64,000 nt of DNA from Adiantum capillus-veneris. Its lineage: Eukaryota > Streptophyta > Polypodiopsida > Polypodiales > Pteridaceae. Positions within the stretch are counted from its first letter, which is position 1. Each line of letters begins with the position of its first letter. The stretch spans positions 95,001,247 through 95,065,246 of the forward strand of contig CM043954.1 in assembly GCA_014529385.2 (NCBI GenBank). Reading direction: 5' to 3'. Under the pieces are notes generated by a model, which did no database searches, was not told the origin of the DNA, and was given only the letters and a program-made list of their open reading frames with translations. The translations under genes and the position numbers were made by a program. Shown piece by piece: positions 1 to 10,122 of this stretch.

Positions 1-873
1 AAAAGGGGCAAAGCATGGAAATTAAGAGGCATTGGTGCCGTGATTGGTTGCAAGGGAGATACAGGGGAGCGCATGTAGATAAGGACTATAAATGTGAGTA
101 TCTTGGTCCTAACGACAATTTTGTTTTTCTTCTAGATGATGTAAAGAAGTGGAATGGATATTTTGAATTTGTTTTAGTAGAGGAATGTCAGGACTAGTAT
201 AGTTTTTTAGCTTATCATGTAGGAATGGAAACATCATGCAAGATCCTTCCTTATTGCAAAGCAAAGATTGTATAATATATGTCAATTGTTCAAGTTTGTA
301 AATTGGATTGTATTTAGTGGTTAACTCAAAGATGATCAAATGCATTTAAGTTCAAACCTTAGACCTACTAATAAAATTTTTGGATGTATTTTCACTTTTA
401 TAAAATTTTCTTTTGAATTTGGTAAGATTGTTTAGTTTCATGAGAATGTTTGTCTTACATATCAAAGATAGGCCACCGTTCCATTTATAAAAAAAACACT
501 TCCAATATCATGTAGTTTTGAAGATCATGTCAGACAACCAAATTTTCATACATGCTTATCAAGAACATTGAGAGAAATAAATGTGTTATTGAATTTAACA
601 ATTAACAAAATAATGGTATGTGATCATTTGACTTCAAGATCAAGAAAACCATAGACTTGGTCTATCTATCGTTTAAAATGAGCATCTATAAATCTATTGT
701 TGATTCTCTTTGCAAGTGCTACCATTTGTACTTTTAAAGCTATTGGTAGTTATATTTGTCTTTTTCTCTTTCCATAAGGTCGTAGCTATTGTCCAACGCC
801 AAATTCTTTTAGTTTACACTTGCAAAGAACCCTATGGTCCTGATTCCATATGGGTGGCATAGCTTTTTTTTTT
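1..873. other. Non-coding AT-rich flank
   Basis: No recognisable gene. One short open frame at 15-197 (60 codons, plus strand) has no motif that I know and no flanking coding signal. The rest is AT-rich sequence with many stops on both strands. It ends at a T-rich tract just before the LTR start at 874. Confidence 0.5.
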
Positions 874-1301
874 TGTTGGGGTAAGCCCTACCTTACACTC
901 ACAGTGAGACCACCCCCTAAAATCCAATCATGCATCATTTAAGTGCATAGTCACATTTTTCTTGTGGAACCTACAAAGAATCATACATGCTACTCATTCC
1001 TTTAACACATGCTACACACTTTGATGGCCACATGCCACTTGTGGTAGCTCACATGAACCTTGGCACTTCCACTTGTGGTTCATATTCAGCAAATGATCGA
1101 TTACACTTCTCCACATTGATCCTATAAATGGCCAATATCCACCAAAGCTTGTAATCTTTCTCTCACTCTCTCCAATTCTAACTAATCAAGAAAGTTATTT
1201 TCATTTTGTGCATTGAGCTCACTCTCTACTCTACTCCTAATTATCTATTTGCTATGGTGACACCATGAATTCCTTATTTTTCTATCCACCATAGGTTTAC
1301 A
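874..1301 (+). mobile_element. Copia-like LTR (single copy)
   Basis: This 428-bp segment begins TGTTGGGG and ends TTACA, so it has the TG...CA ends of an LTR. It is followed two bases later by a perfect initiator-Met primer-binding site. A TATAAATG box lies at 1123-1129, followed by a pyrimidine-rich stretch, as expected for the U3/R boundary. No second copy was seen in the window, so this is either the 5' LTR of an element whose 3' end is lost or the LTR of a non-autonomous element. The internal side (1316 onward) shows no gag or pol. The plant iMet primer site is most common in Ty1/copia elements, hence the call; some gypsy elements use it too. Confidence 0.65.
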
Positions 1302-1303
1302 TG

Positions 1304-1315
1304 TGGTATCAGAGC
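1304..1315 (+). promoter_or_regulatory. Primer-binding site, tRNA-iMet type
   Basis: TGGTATCAGAGC is the perfect complement of the 3' end of plant initiator methionine tRNA, the classical minus-strand primer site. It lies two bases after the LTR end at 1301, the usual spacing. Confidence 0.85.
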
Positions 1316-3249
1316 TAAGGCATAATTAGCATATTCTAATTACACCTTGTTTGCAGGGTGTGGTGGTCTGAGCCGAGCTTGTGTGCAGGATATGAGGCAT
1401 TGCAAGTGTCTAGAGCTAGATGATGTGTTCTATGAAAGATTTTTGTTAAACATGTAATGTGGACCAATAATATGTTGGAGCAAGGGATACAAATTTCTTT
1501 TGGGGACTCTCTCTAGCCATTGCATTTTGATGTTTTGATTCATGTGTTTTTTGTACATGTTGGCCATATGACATGGACATGAAATTTCGGTGATTGTGTA
1601 GTGTGAGAAGCATTACAGATTAGCACTTGAAATGTAGTTTTTTTTTTAGGATTCTTGAGTTGGTTTGGTAGGTTGCTCTACCTATACATTGCATTTTGAT
1701 GCTTTGATTTTTGGGTTTTGTGTACATGGTGACCACATGTCGTGAACATGGCATTTTGGTAATTTTGTGACTAGATTATGTTACTAGAGGCTCTTTGTAG
1801 TATGATATCCATGTCACAATACCACTTGGAAGCTATTTTGGTTATGCACCCACTTAAGTTGACATGTTAGGTTACCTTGACACTACGTGTTTTGTTTGAT
1901 ATTCTTCACAATCGGGTATTCAGTCAAAACAAACTACAAATGGTGCTTTTTTTAAAGTTACATTTTAGTCTAATAGAAGATTCTTAAGTGTACATTCCCT
2001 CGTGCATAGACTTGCATGCATGTTGCATATAACTATTCGGTGATTGAAGGAATGCACTATTTGGTATAGACTTTTCTTGTGTCACAATGATATTTTGACA
2101 AAACATTAGTGTAATGCAAGCATTCAAAATCCACACAAAAAAAAGAATTCAATTGCATAAGCTCAAAATGAAAGCTTGTAACTATATAATACCATGTGCA
2201 AGGGGACTAAGGTATGTTCATGGTACACCAGTCCTCGTGCATAGACTTGCATGCATGTTGCATATAACTGTTTGGTGATTGAAGGAATGCATTATTTTGT
2301 ATAGACTTTTCTTGTGTCACAATGATATTTTGACAAATCATTAGTGTAATTCAAGTGTTCAAAAGACACACACAAAAAAAATCAATTGCAAAAGCTCAAA
2401 GTGGAAGCTCGTAAATATAGAATCCCATGTGCAAGGGGACTGAGGTGCGTTCATGGTACATCACTTGCATATGGTTAAACACTTCCAAAATTGGTGATTT
2501 GAGATCATGTTTAGTTGATATTGAAGAAAAATTGTATACATAAAAATTCAATCTTTAAGGGGAGTGTTGTCTTAGTTAACTACAATGTGTACAGTCAGCT
2601 CTAAGTGTGGGAGTTGGCTTAGTGAGGAATATGGCCCTTATGGTGAAGGGTTGAAGATCCCTTATGGTCATGGTTTTTTTTCCCAGTTGTGAACTTGGTA
2701 TGGCTCTTGCATTACTTTTTTGAATTTTGGTTGTGCTACTTAGAATAGGGTGGAGTGCTCACCCATGTGATGAATATTGGACTATGGTTTATGGTTTTGG
2801 ATTGGATTACAAAGTGGTTTTTGTGGATTATGTCAAACATGTAAGAGTGGAGAACATGTACAACTAGTTTCCTTCAAAATGATTGTTTGTACATATGCAA
2901 AATTTTATGATTTCGTTGAACTCATGTGTTATGTTTCCCATGACAACGTCAATACAATATTGGGATCACCTACATTGCTTAGCCTTAGATTAAAGAGTTA
3001 ATGACCTGGAGCTTTGCTAGATCGGGGGTGTTGCATATATCTTCTTGTTTTTGTTAGACTTGTGTTAGGGGCTAATCCCACATAGGGTCTAGTGCTTCTA
3101 CTTGGTCATTTATAGTTTTAAAAGTTATGGTATACCCAATTTTTTGATAGCATAAAAAAATGGTTTTCTCGTTTCATTTAGATGAGGCATTTAAACATTC
3201 TCTTTTTGGGATTCTTCTATAACATCTATACACTCTATTTCACCCTCCA

Positions 3250-3252
<3 letters not shown>
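1316..3252. other. Non-coding remnant downstream of copia-like LTR
   Basis: No gag or pol motif on either strand. An unrecognised 74-codon open frame lies at 2777-3001. A weak polypurine-like run followed by TGTTG occurs near 2557-2572, and an LTR-like start (TGTTAGGGGCTAATCC) near 3066, but neither has a matching partner. The tandem duplication at 1998-2462 is annotated separately. Confidence 0.4.
1998..2462. repeat. Two-unit tandem duplication, about 235-bp period
   Basis: Unit 1 (1998-2232) and unit 2 (2233 to about 2462) both start with CCTCGTGCATAGACTTGC and both end in a TCATGGTACA block. They differ by scattered substitutions and small indels, so the duplication is not recent. Neither unit codes for anything recognisable. 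Confidence 0.85.

Positions 3253-3316
<64 letters not shown>
3253..3316. repeat. (CT)n microsatellite
   Basis: An uninterrupted run of about 32 CT units. The plus-strand open frame across it (3182-3490) is a Leu/Ser run created by the repeat and is not called as a gene. Confidence 0.95.
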
Positions 3317-3318
<2 letters not shown>

Positions 3319-4301
3319 CACAATGTACACATACATTCACCCTCTACGTGGTCATTTTCATGAGTACACTTTCATTCATACACATTCATGGGTAGTACTA
3401 GTTGCTAGGTCTCAGCAGGCATTGAAGAATTATCCCCTATGTTATTTCTTCCACACTCTTATGTATATTAAAATTGTTATAAAAGTGTAAATTTTATAAT
3501 TCTTGGCTAGACCATTGGGAAGGGGTATCTCTCACATGGGAGGTTAGTGGGGGAGTGGGAGACTTTTGCAAGCTTGCATGTACATGGATCGACATCTACC
3601 CATATTGTTTCTGCGGGTTTCACTAATTTCTTGGATTGGAGATATGGTAGTTAGAGGGGGCATCTTTCTCTCTCCATAGTGCCCCTTCAATTTGCATTCA
3701 TGTGCTGGGACATGCCCTCTTGAAGGGTTCCTGCCTCAAATTGTACACAATTTTTTTCCCTTAAATACATGAGAGTGAACACACTTTATAGCCAACCATA
3801 CTAAATGTTTAAAGTGACTTGGCCACTAAATGCACTAAATAGCCAAACCAATCAAGCCTCCTCGTAGAGTAGTATGCATTTGTAGAGTGTGCATGAGGAT
3901 ACTTAATGCATTTAATAGTCAAATTGATCAAGCCTCCTCCTAGAGTAGTACGAATTTGTAGAGTGTGCATGAGACCTTACATTCGTACCCCCTTCCCCTA
4001 TGATGCTCTCTTATTTACCTTTGATGGTCTTTGTTGTCAACTCTCCTCTCAATGATAGCATTGCTACCTCTTACATCCCAATGAGTTCCCAATAGATTCC
4101 CTTATGATGTTAGTTACACCTCTAATATATGCTTCTCTTCAACTATTTTCATTCTCAATGTCCCAATGTCCACTTTGAACCTTCTTGCAATTTACCAATA
4201 CTTGAAGTAGAAAAATGCACAGCAACCAGCTACATTCCAATAGTTTCAATGAACATTTTATCCTAGGGAGTGGGTTGGGTTTTTTTTCGGGCGGGCAGGT
4301 G

Positions 4302-4303
<2 letters not shown>

Positions 4304-4340
<37 letters not shown>
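4304..4340 (+). repeat. Poly-G run (37 G)
   Basis: Thirty-seven consecutive G bases preceded by a G/T-rich stretch. It could form a G-quadruplex or, as likely, be a collapsed or artificial homopolymer in the assembly. Confidence 0.9.
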
Positions 4341-4343
<3 letters not shown>

Positions 4344-4558
4344 CACTACAGTAAATAAGTGACTACCATATGGGTTCAATAGTAGGGATTATTTTATTCT
4401 ATATTTCTCACATTTTCTCATACAAAAGGGTGTTGAAAATTTGATTTTGAGAAAAAATTAAACCTTGAAAAGGAATAGGATCCCTTTTATTGGTGAAATG
4501 TTCATAAGTACATAGTCCTTAAACACAAATAATATGTAGCTTTTACATATGGTGAAAA

Positions 4559-4570
4559 CCCCCCCCCCCC
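4559..4570 (+). repeat. Poly-C run (12 C)
   Basis: Twelve consecutive C bases, followed by GCCGGG. It lies about 220 bases from the poly-G run on the same strand. Confidence 0.9.
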
Positions 4571-5275
4571 GCCGGGAAGTTTCAACATTCATGAAAAGAC
4601 CCATCTCTTCATCATCACCCACTTGCTGGCATGATCAACTTCAATAATTTTTGCAACAAAATGTTCCTCCCCTTTTGCATGGTAGTTGCAGACACAATCT
4701 ACCTTTGATCAAGCGACATTAGGCTCAACAAAAATATTCTTGGAGATGTTATAGTTCTAGAGAATCTCTTTCTGGGAATCAACATAAGAAAAAGAAACAA
4801 CCTAAAGCTTTTTAAAGATCTCATATTGGGTCTTGGGAATAAACGGATCTTTTCTAGATGGGCTTGTCTAAACATAGTCACCACAAAATGTTTCAAGGCA
4901 AAAATGTCACCCTTGAAGCGTGGTGCTTCATTCCCAAATGTTTTAGTTTAATGATAGAGCAGAATGAAAAGTGGGATCAAAAAGTGCATAAATGGATCTT
5001 GGAAGGTCCTAAAACCATAAACTATGGTAACTTAATGTGAGGGAAATAACATGTGTCTCACTTGATCAGTGACATGCTTCAAGGCTTGAATGTTTCAGTA
5101 GTCTGGACCCACTGAAATGCGCTTCCTGCTGACCATGATAGTGGCACAAATTTTTAGCCCTAGTCATGTAATACACCAGGATATTTCAAGCCAAATATAA
5201 GTAGCACCAAAAAAGAGAAAACTTCAAACAGCTGAACTAAACTTGACTAGAGAGAGAGAGAGGAGGAGGAGAGTT

Positions 5276-5280
5276 GACAT
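5276..5280. repeat. Putative target-site copy left of Tat-M
   Basis: GACAT directly abuts the LTR end TGTGA at 5281. It should be one target-site copy of Tat-M. The other copy cannot be checked, because the outer end of the distal LTR is lost at about 47663. Confidence 0.3.
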
Positions 5281-5785
5281 TGTGAGTGGGATGAAAACAC
5301 ACACAATGCCTCTATAATCACCCAACACACACTCTTGGGATGATCCACACACACACACTATGGGGAACCACTCAGCTTACACAACCCACCTAGCCGAAAC
5401 AGGGAACACACCGATGGAGTGACAGGAGAGAGACTATTCATTTGCACTCAACACAGAGGCACACACACACACACAAACCCAAAAAATGCAGCTCAAAATA
5501 GGAAGATTTTTTATGATTAAATACAGTTGAGCTTGGGCCAACACCAATGGGGCAAATAGCTCACACAATATGGATGAAATATGTCAGATACAATCACAAA
5601 TTGGAGCAGAGACTTTGCTCACAGGAGAAACCTACACAACCAAAAAAGCAAGAAAAAGTGAGTAATTTGGAAAAATGGACAATGCCATTGCATCCGGAGT
5701 GGCCATAAACTCCAGTCTACAATATCTAAGTGCTCAAATCCAACCTCGAATGAGTAGTTTATGGCCAAAAAGGCTCCAAAAGTAG
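5281..5785 (-). mobile_element. Tat-M 3' LTR, U5-side fragment
   Basis: This is the distal part of a minus-strand LTR whose other part is at 18003-18721; the two are separated by the Tat-A insertion. Together they make about 1224 bp. On the minus strand the whole LTR begins TGTGACGCGG and ends ACTCACA, giving matching TGTGA/TCACA ends. A paralogous uninterrupted copy (46480-47663) shows about one difference per ten bases. The fragment carries AC-rich runs and a U5 hairpin (5371-5396) next to TGGTTCCCC on the minus strand. It does not code. Confidence 0.85.
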
Positions 5786-7482
5786 TGATAGCCGTTTTTT
5801 TGGCTCTCTGTAATTGCCATAGTGAGTTATCTCACCCTATCAAATCACTCAAACACTGTGGTTACCCTCACCCTTTCACTGTATATAGGTGCGTGTGAGT
5901 TAGGGGACTTTTCCCATATCTCCTTACTGAAATAAAAAACCCTCAATTAGCTAGTCATTGGGCTAGTTGAGCCAAAAAAATAAAAAAAATATAAGTATAT
6001 TATGGCCCATACGTATGTAAATATTTCTTTGTATATAGGGCCTAAATAAAATATTTTTTCATAATTATTTTGGTATTTATTTAAATATTTCTACCTAGGT
6101 GTGTGTTATTTATGCTCTGTACATTGCCTCACCATTACCACAATTTTTCTTACCATTTTTCATACTCTTTATTCCATATAGAAATATTTTCATGTAAGCT
6201 TCTCTTATATTTGGTGTAACTCCACCCCAACAAAAATCCAACAAAACTAGTTTTATGTTTTTCACTATTGTGATTTTTCCCTTCCTACATCTATTTTGTT
6301 TTTTTTCTAAAAAATTAGAACACCAAAAATATTTATCTTTTTATGGTATCCTCATAATGAGAGAGATTTCTTTTGACCCCTTTATATTTTTTTCCACTTA
6401 TATTATTTATATTTGACATGTACATATTTTTTAGACCCCTCAATATTTGATTTTCTTAGTTGTACTATTCACTTATATCATAATCTCAACAATATCTTCA
6501 ATTATAGACCTACCAAATAAGTTCAAGGGTAGGTGGCATGCATACATGCACTATGGAGGGATCACTCTTGGAGGTATTCAAAAGAATCATCCAAAGAAGG
6601 ACCCCACAAGGACCTTGTGCAGTGGAAAAACACGGTCGGTTTTGCTAAATTTTTAAAGTTCACTTGCTCTCCGAATTTGAAAAGGTAATACAAACAAAAG
6701 TTGTAGCTCGTGGGCTGAACTTTTGCCTCAAATGTTTTCATATTTTTTTGAGCTACGAGCTGTGAGCTATGATTTTATTAGTGGACCCCATTTTTCCCAT
6801 GCTATGCAGCCACACTCTCTCTTCCACTTTATCATTTTCCTCTTTCACACACACTTCTCCACTCATCATTCCCACCTCTCTCACCACTCCTCTCTGCCCC
6901 TACTCACCTTCTCCTCAACCTTGAAGAATAAGAGAAACCATGGTGAACTCATACCTCCCACACACAATTCCATTCCAAAATTGACCACCTAGTCTCATTT
7001 TTCCTCCTCCAAATTACCCATATCTATCAAAAAAACCACAAAACTCAGCCTCTTCTCTTAAAAGACAGCATCATGGTGGTTGATTACTCAGCTTCAATTA
7101 CCTTGTCTCTCAAGGAAGGTCAAGAGTGGAGAAAAAATGTACCGTCAAAGCTAGTGGACCGTCAACAAGCGTCAAAATTGGCCCTACTCAAGACACTTGG
7201 AGCATCAACCTTGTAAGAAATCCACCTTTTCTTACCTCTTAAGAGTTTTTCTCCTCATTTGTATCCTACATGGATACTCCCATTGTAAATATCCAATTCC
7301 ATTTGTAAATTAATACTAACTCTACTAACACTAACCCACTATGAAAAGTCCTATCACCTCCATTTCTCTCCTCTCTCTTTCCCCACCAACTTCTTGATAA
7401 TTCCAAGCAAAAGAAATTAGATAAATTGCTGAAAATCTAACCCAACCATGGTTAGAGGAGTAACCCTAGCCTTCAAAATTGC

Positions 7483-7490
7483 TATAAAAG
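7483..7490 (+). promoter_or_regulatory. TATA box of Tat-A 5' LTR
   Basis: TATAAAAG in a clean context, about 1.7 kb into the LTR, conserved in the 3' LTR at 16984. Transcription would be expected to start about 30 bases downstream, giving an LTR-derived leader of nearly 1 kb that includes the CT microsatellite and the U5 hairpin. Confidence 0.65.
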
Positions 7491-8150
7491 GAGGGTGTAG
7501 CTAGCACAAAAAGGGAGGAGCCATAAGCAAGACCACTATGCTATAGCTTGAGAAGCCAAGCTCAACCTCTCTAGAAGGAGCTCTTGAGTGGAAGCTCATT
7601 GTCTTATGCATGTGCATGTGTTGTAATAGGGGATTAGCAAGGGAACTCTATGCCATTGTAAGAGAGAGAGTGATCATTCAATTGAGAGTAGGAAATCTAT
7701 CATTTCTCCTACTAGTGTAAGCCCAACATTTGCTGAATCAAGGAGGGTGGATTTGGACTAAGCTTGGGTACTTTTTCTCCCTTCCAACGTGAAGTAATGG
7801 ACAACAATGATGCGTAAGTGTCTTGGTGTTTTTTGTTAAGTTCTTGATAGCTTGTCTCTGGTGTTGTCATCAATCTAGCCATAAGTCCCACATACTGTAA
7901 GAGGGCGACAGGGTGGAGAGGACTCCTCTGGCCTTAAGACAGTGATTGGGGTGGCTTTTGTTGTGATGTGTTGTGGTGAAATTTACGCAAGCTATGTTGA
8001 ACAAATACTAATCTCACTTTGATTTGTCATGACAGATTTGTAAGAAGGTATTAATGCAACAAGCACCCCCTCCCCCTTTCTCTCTCTTTCTTAAATATAT
8101 AGTTGTGTTTGCTTGATCATTGCCGATACGTTTCAAAGCAGCCCGAGCAC

Positions 8151-8151
<1 letters not shown>

Positions 8152-8224
<73 letters not shown>
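8152..8224 (+). repeat. (CT)n microsatellite in Tat-A 5' LTR
   Basis: A CT run with one early interruption. The matching run in the 3' LTR (17654-17740) is uninterrupted and longer, so the tract has changed length since insertion. It lies downstream of the TATA box and would be transcribed. Confidence 0.95.
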
Positions 8225-8227
<3 letters not shown>

Positions 8228-8319
8228 TTTTAGTGTGTGAGAGTGTTCCATTGGTGTTAGGGTTAGTGTAAATTCCTTGCTTGTTTGTGGGTTGCTCTAA
8301 CGATTCTCCTCTTTTGCGT

Positions 8320-8350
8320 CCTAGTTCGCTCTTAAACTAGGTGGTGCCCC
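8320..8350 (+). promoter_or_regulatory. U5 hairpin plus primer-site-like nonamer (Tat-A)
   Basis: CCTAGTT (8320-8326) pairs with AACTAGG (8335-8341) across an 8-base loop. It is followed at once by TGGTGCCCC (8342-8350), a copy of the primer-site core found 148 bases downstream. The same arrangement occurs in Tat-B, Tat-C and Tat-M. Confidence 0.6.
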
Positions 8351-8489
8351 TTGTGTAGTTGGGATTTGGTTGTGGGTTTGTTGTTTTGGTTTGTGTTGTG
8401 TTGTGCCCCAGCCCCATTGAGCAGCACGGGAGCCTTGAAGGGTGTCTAGAGGTTGCTCTTCTTGTTGCCCGCCCCGGACCGCCTCAAAT

Positions 8490-8506
8490 TGGTGTCTCCA
8501 CTGAGG
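8490..8506 (+). promoter_or_regulatory. Tat-A primer-binding site (diverged)
   Basis: TGGTGTCTCCACTGAGG begins four bases after the LTR end. Tat-B has TGGTGCCCCCATTGAGG and Tat-C TGGTGCCCCCACGGAGG, so Tat-A has mainly C-to-T changes. I could not name the primer tRNA. Confidence 0.75.
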
Positions 8507-8561
8507 AACGGCTTGTGTATTTTTGTGTAGAATCAACCTTTAGCATAGTCAAGTAGTTTGC

Positions 8562-8774
8562 ATGAATCACGAAAATTTGTATGATCCCTTCATTCCCATT
8601 GCAAGGCAAAAGGTACACATAATTGTTAGTACTAAGTTGCAATTTCAACGTGTCATTCGTAGAATTTTAGGTCCTCTTAGGTTGGCCGAGATAAACGCTT
8701 CAGTAAATCCTTTTATTTTGCCTCTCATTAGGTACGACCTTAGTTTGGACGTCTATATTTTTGTTTTGTTTTAA
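8562..8774 (+). CDS. Small ORF a upstream of gag (Tat-A)
   Basis: A 70-codon ORF between primer site and gag. I do not recognise a known domain. It is nearly identical to the 70-codon ORF of Tat-B (36884-37096) and alignable with the 72-codon ORFs next to gag in Tat-B, Tat-C and Tat-M. Shared features are a K-x-x-F/Y-Q/H block in the middle, a G-x-x-R turn, a hydrophobic LPLI stretch and a C-terminal FDV/LDV-x-I-F-V-L ending. Its stop lies 21 bases before the start of small ORF b. No signal peptide is evident. A function in packaging or RNA handling would be pure inference. The start is the first ATG of the frame, at the same place in Tat-B. Confidence 0.6.
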   Translation: MNHENLYDPFIPIARQKVHIIVSTKLQFQRVIRRILGPLRLAEINASVNPFILPLIRYDLSLDVYIFVLF

Positions 8775-8795
8775 GAATTAGGTCATGCATAGACC

Positions 8796-9013
8796 ATGGA
8801 TAATGGCCCAGAAATAGAGGTTTTCCCCTTCCATTTCACTCCACACATTAGAATAAACATTGCAATTAGTAGGAAAATCCATTTTCAACAACGTATGGTG
8901 TTCATGTTTGGTGCCCAAAGATTCGAGAAATTCTCGCATCACCAAACCCTGTCATCCTACCTCTTATTGATTATCATAGGTCGTTTGATGTGAATATCTT
9001 TATTTTGTTATAG
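8796..9013 (+). pseudogene. Small ORF b upstream of gag (Tat-A), frameshifted
   Basis: Homologous along its length to the intact 72-codon ORF of Tat-B (37118-37336), but one base shorter (218 against 219 nt). The shift falls near 8926-8932, after the residues corresponding to VFMFGAQR. Past that point the conserved continuation, including the FDVNIF ending, is found in the next frame and stops at 9011-9013. It ends 83 bases before the gag start. It is a broken copy of the same small protein family as ORF a. Confidence 0.6.
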
Positions 9014-9096
9014 AATAGATTGCAAGCTAGAAAACATTATTGTGTAAATCTTTTTAAGAAAAAAAACAAAACAGGTGTCACTTTGAAATCAATTCA

Positions 9097-10122
9097 ATGG
9101 AAAGCCAACGCCAAATGTTTAGGTATCCTCTTTTCTTTGGAGAGCCTGGAGAGGATGCATATTTATTTTTAGCGAATTTCAAGATGTCTTGCCGTATCAA
9201 GAGGATAATAACTGATCAAGAACGTGTAGAAATGTTTGAGGTGGTCCTTAGGAAAGATGCTAGCACTTGGTTTGACTCTTTGCCTGAGGAATTTAAGGGG
9301 AATTACACAGAAGTTTTGAATCGTTTCAAGAAATACTTCTTTGATCCCCAAAACACTCAAAAATTATGGCAAGACATTGTTTCTCATAAGCAAAAAGACT
9401 TAGATGACTACTACTTGTACAAGCAAGAGTTTCTACGTCTTTGGGCTCTATGGATACGAAATGTTGCTAACCTTGGTGATGGTGTAGAATTTCTAAAGAA
9501 GGAGAGGTTCATAGCCGGACTCTTTCCTGACCTTAAGGTAAAAGTTGAGGCGGGTGCACCTGCTACCTTTGATGCAGCTGAAACTAGGGCTGCTGAGAAA
9601 TATAGGAAACTCAAGTGCTTAAGGGGAGAGGTTCCAATAGAAGGTCTTAGACCCAAAGGTAAGTCACAAGCATCAACATCGAGGGAGCTTCCTGAGGTAA
9701 CGGCGGAAGTAATTGACAAGTTAAACGAATCTTTAAGCAGCCTGTCAATTCACCTTGCACAAGCTGTAGGTCCAAAGGGACAACCAAAGAAGTCTGAAGA
9801 GCGAGATCCACGACCTAGGAGAGTCTTGCAATGTTGGAATTGCGGAGAGTCTGGACATGGGATGTATAATTGTCCTTGGCCCCGTGGGGAGCCAGGGAGA
9901 CCTAACTTGAATTACCCAGTGATGAATGCAGGTGAAGGAACTGGTCAACAACCAAGGCTTCTACAAAGACCAAATGGACCAAGACCACCTCCACAAGGGG
10001 TAGAAGGAGTTCCACCTTTGCTAGATCCAAATGTGCATGTGGTAGAGGTGACGAATTCAAATGAGGTTGACATGGAAGCAAATGGCATTAAGCGTGGCCG
10101 AGGGAAGGGTAAAGAGAAATAA
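9097..10122 (+). CDS. gag: Tat-A Gag
   Basis: 341-codon Gag that would form the cytoplasmic particle and bind the element RNA. Residues 12-165 or so match the plant retrotransposon capsid domain (WFDSLPEE and the following F-x-x-YFFDPQNT helix region). A basic region leads to a CCHC knuckle with C246, C249, H254 and C259 (CX2CX4HX4C). A proline-rich stretch follows. The start ATG is in the same place in Tat-B. The ORF ends in TAA, and the same frame stays open beyond the stop into protease. Tat-B has the identical stop, so it is ancestral in this subfamily; protease-pol expression would then need readthrough or another route. Confidence 0.93.
   Translation: MESQRQMFRYPLFFGEPGEDAYLFLANFKMSCRIKRIITDQERVEMFEVVLRKDASTWFDSLPEEFKGNYTEVLNRFKKYFFDPQNTQKLWQDIVSHKQKDLDDYYLYKQEFLRLWALWIRNVANLGDGVEFLKKERFIAGLFPDLKVKVEAGAPATFDAAETRAAEKYRKLKCLRGEVPIEGLRPKGKSQASTSRELPEVTAEVIDKLNESLSSLSIHLAQAVGPKGQPKKSEERDPRPRRVLQCWNCGESGHGMYNCPWPRGEPGRPNLNYPVMNAGEGTGQQPRLLQRPNGPRPPPQGVEGVPPLLDPNVHVVEVTNSNEVDMEANGIKRGRGKGKEK

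Larger units (their letters stand above)
3317..5275. other. Non-coding flank left of Tat-M
   Basis: No recognisable gene. It holds a 37-base G run, a 12-base C run, and unrecognised open frames at 4858-5040 (plus) and 4699-4896 (minus). A short GA-rich tract lies at about 5250-5270, just before the Tat-M LTR. Confidence 0.45.
5786..8486 (+). repeat. Tat-A 5' LTR (2701 bp)
   Basis: Begins TGATAGCCG and ends GCCTCA, with short TGA...TCA terminal inversions. It contains a TATA box at 7483, a CT microsatellite at 8152-8224 and a U5 hairpin at 8320-8341. Open frames inside it (6447-6656, 6723-6992) recur in the 3' LTR only because the LTRs are copies of each other. Confidence 0.93.

Noticed and set aside
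2557-2600. Possible copia purine tract and LTR start (AAGGGGAG then TGTTG)
   Set aside because: No similarity to the LTR at 874 and no partner copy; too weak alone.
3182-3490. Plus-strand open frame with a Leu/Ser run
   Set aside because: Created by the CT microsatellite; no start context or motif.
6723-6992. LTR open frames repeated in both Tat-A LTRs (also 6447-6656, 15947-16156, 16223-16493)
   Set aside because: Duplicated with the LTR, located upstream of the TATA box, no recognised domain.
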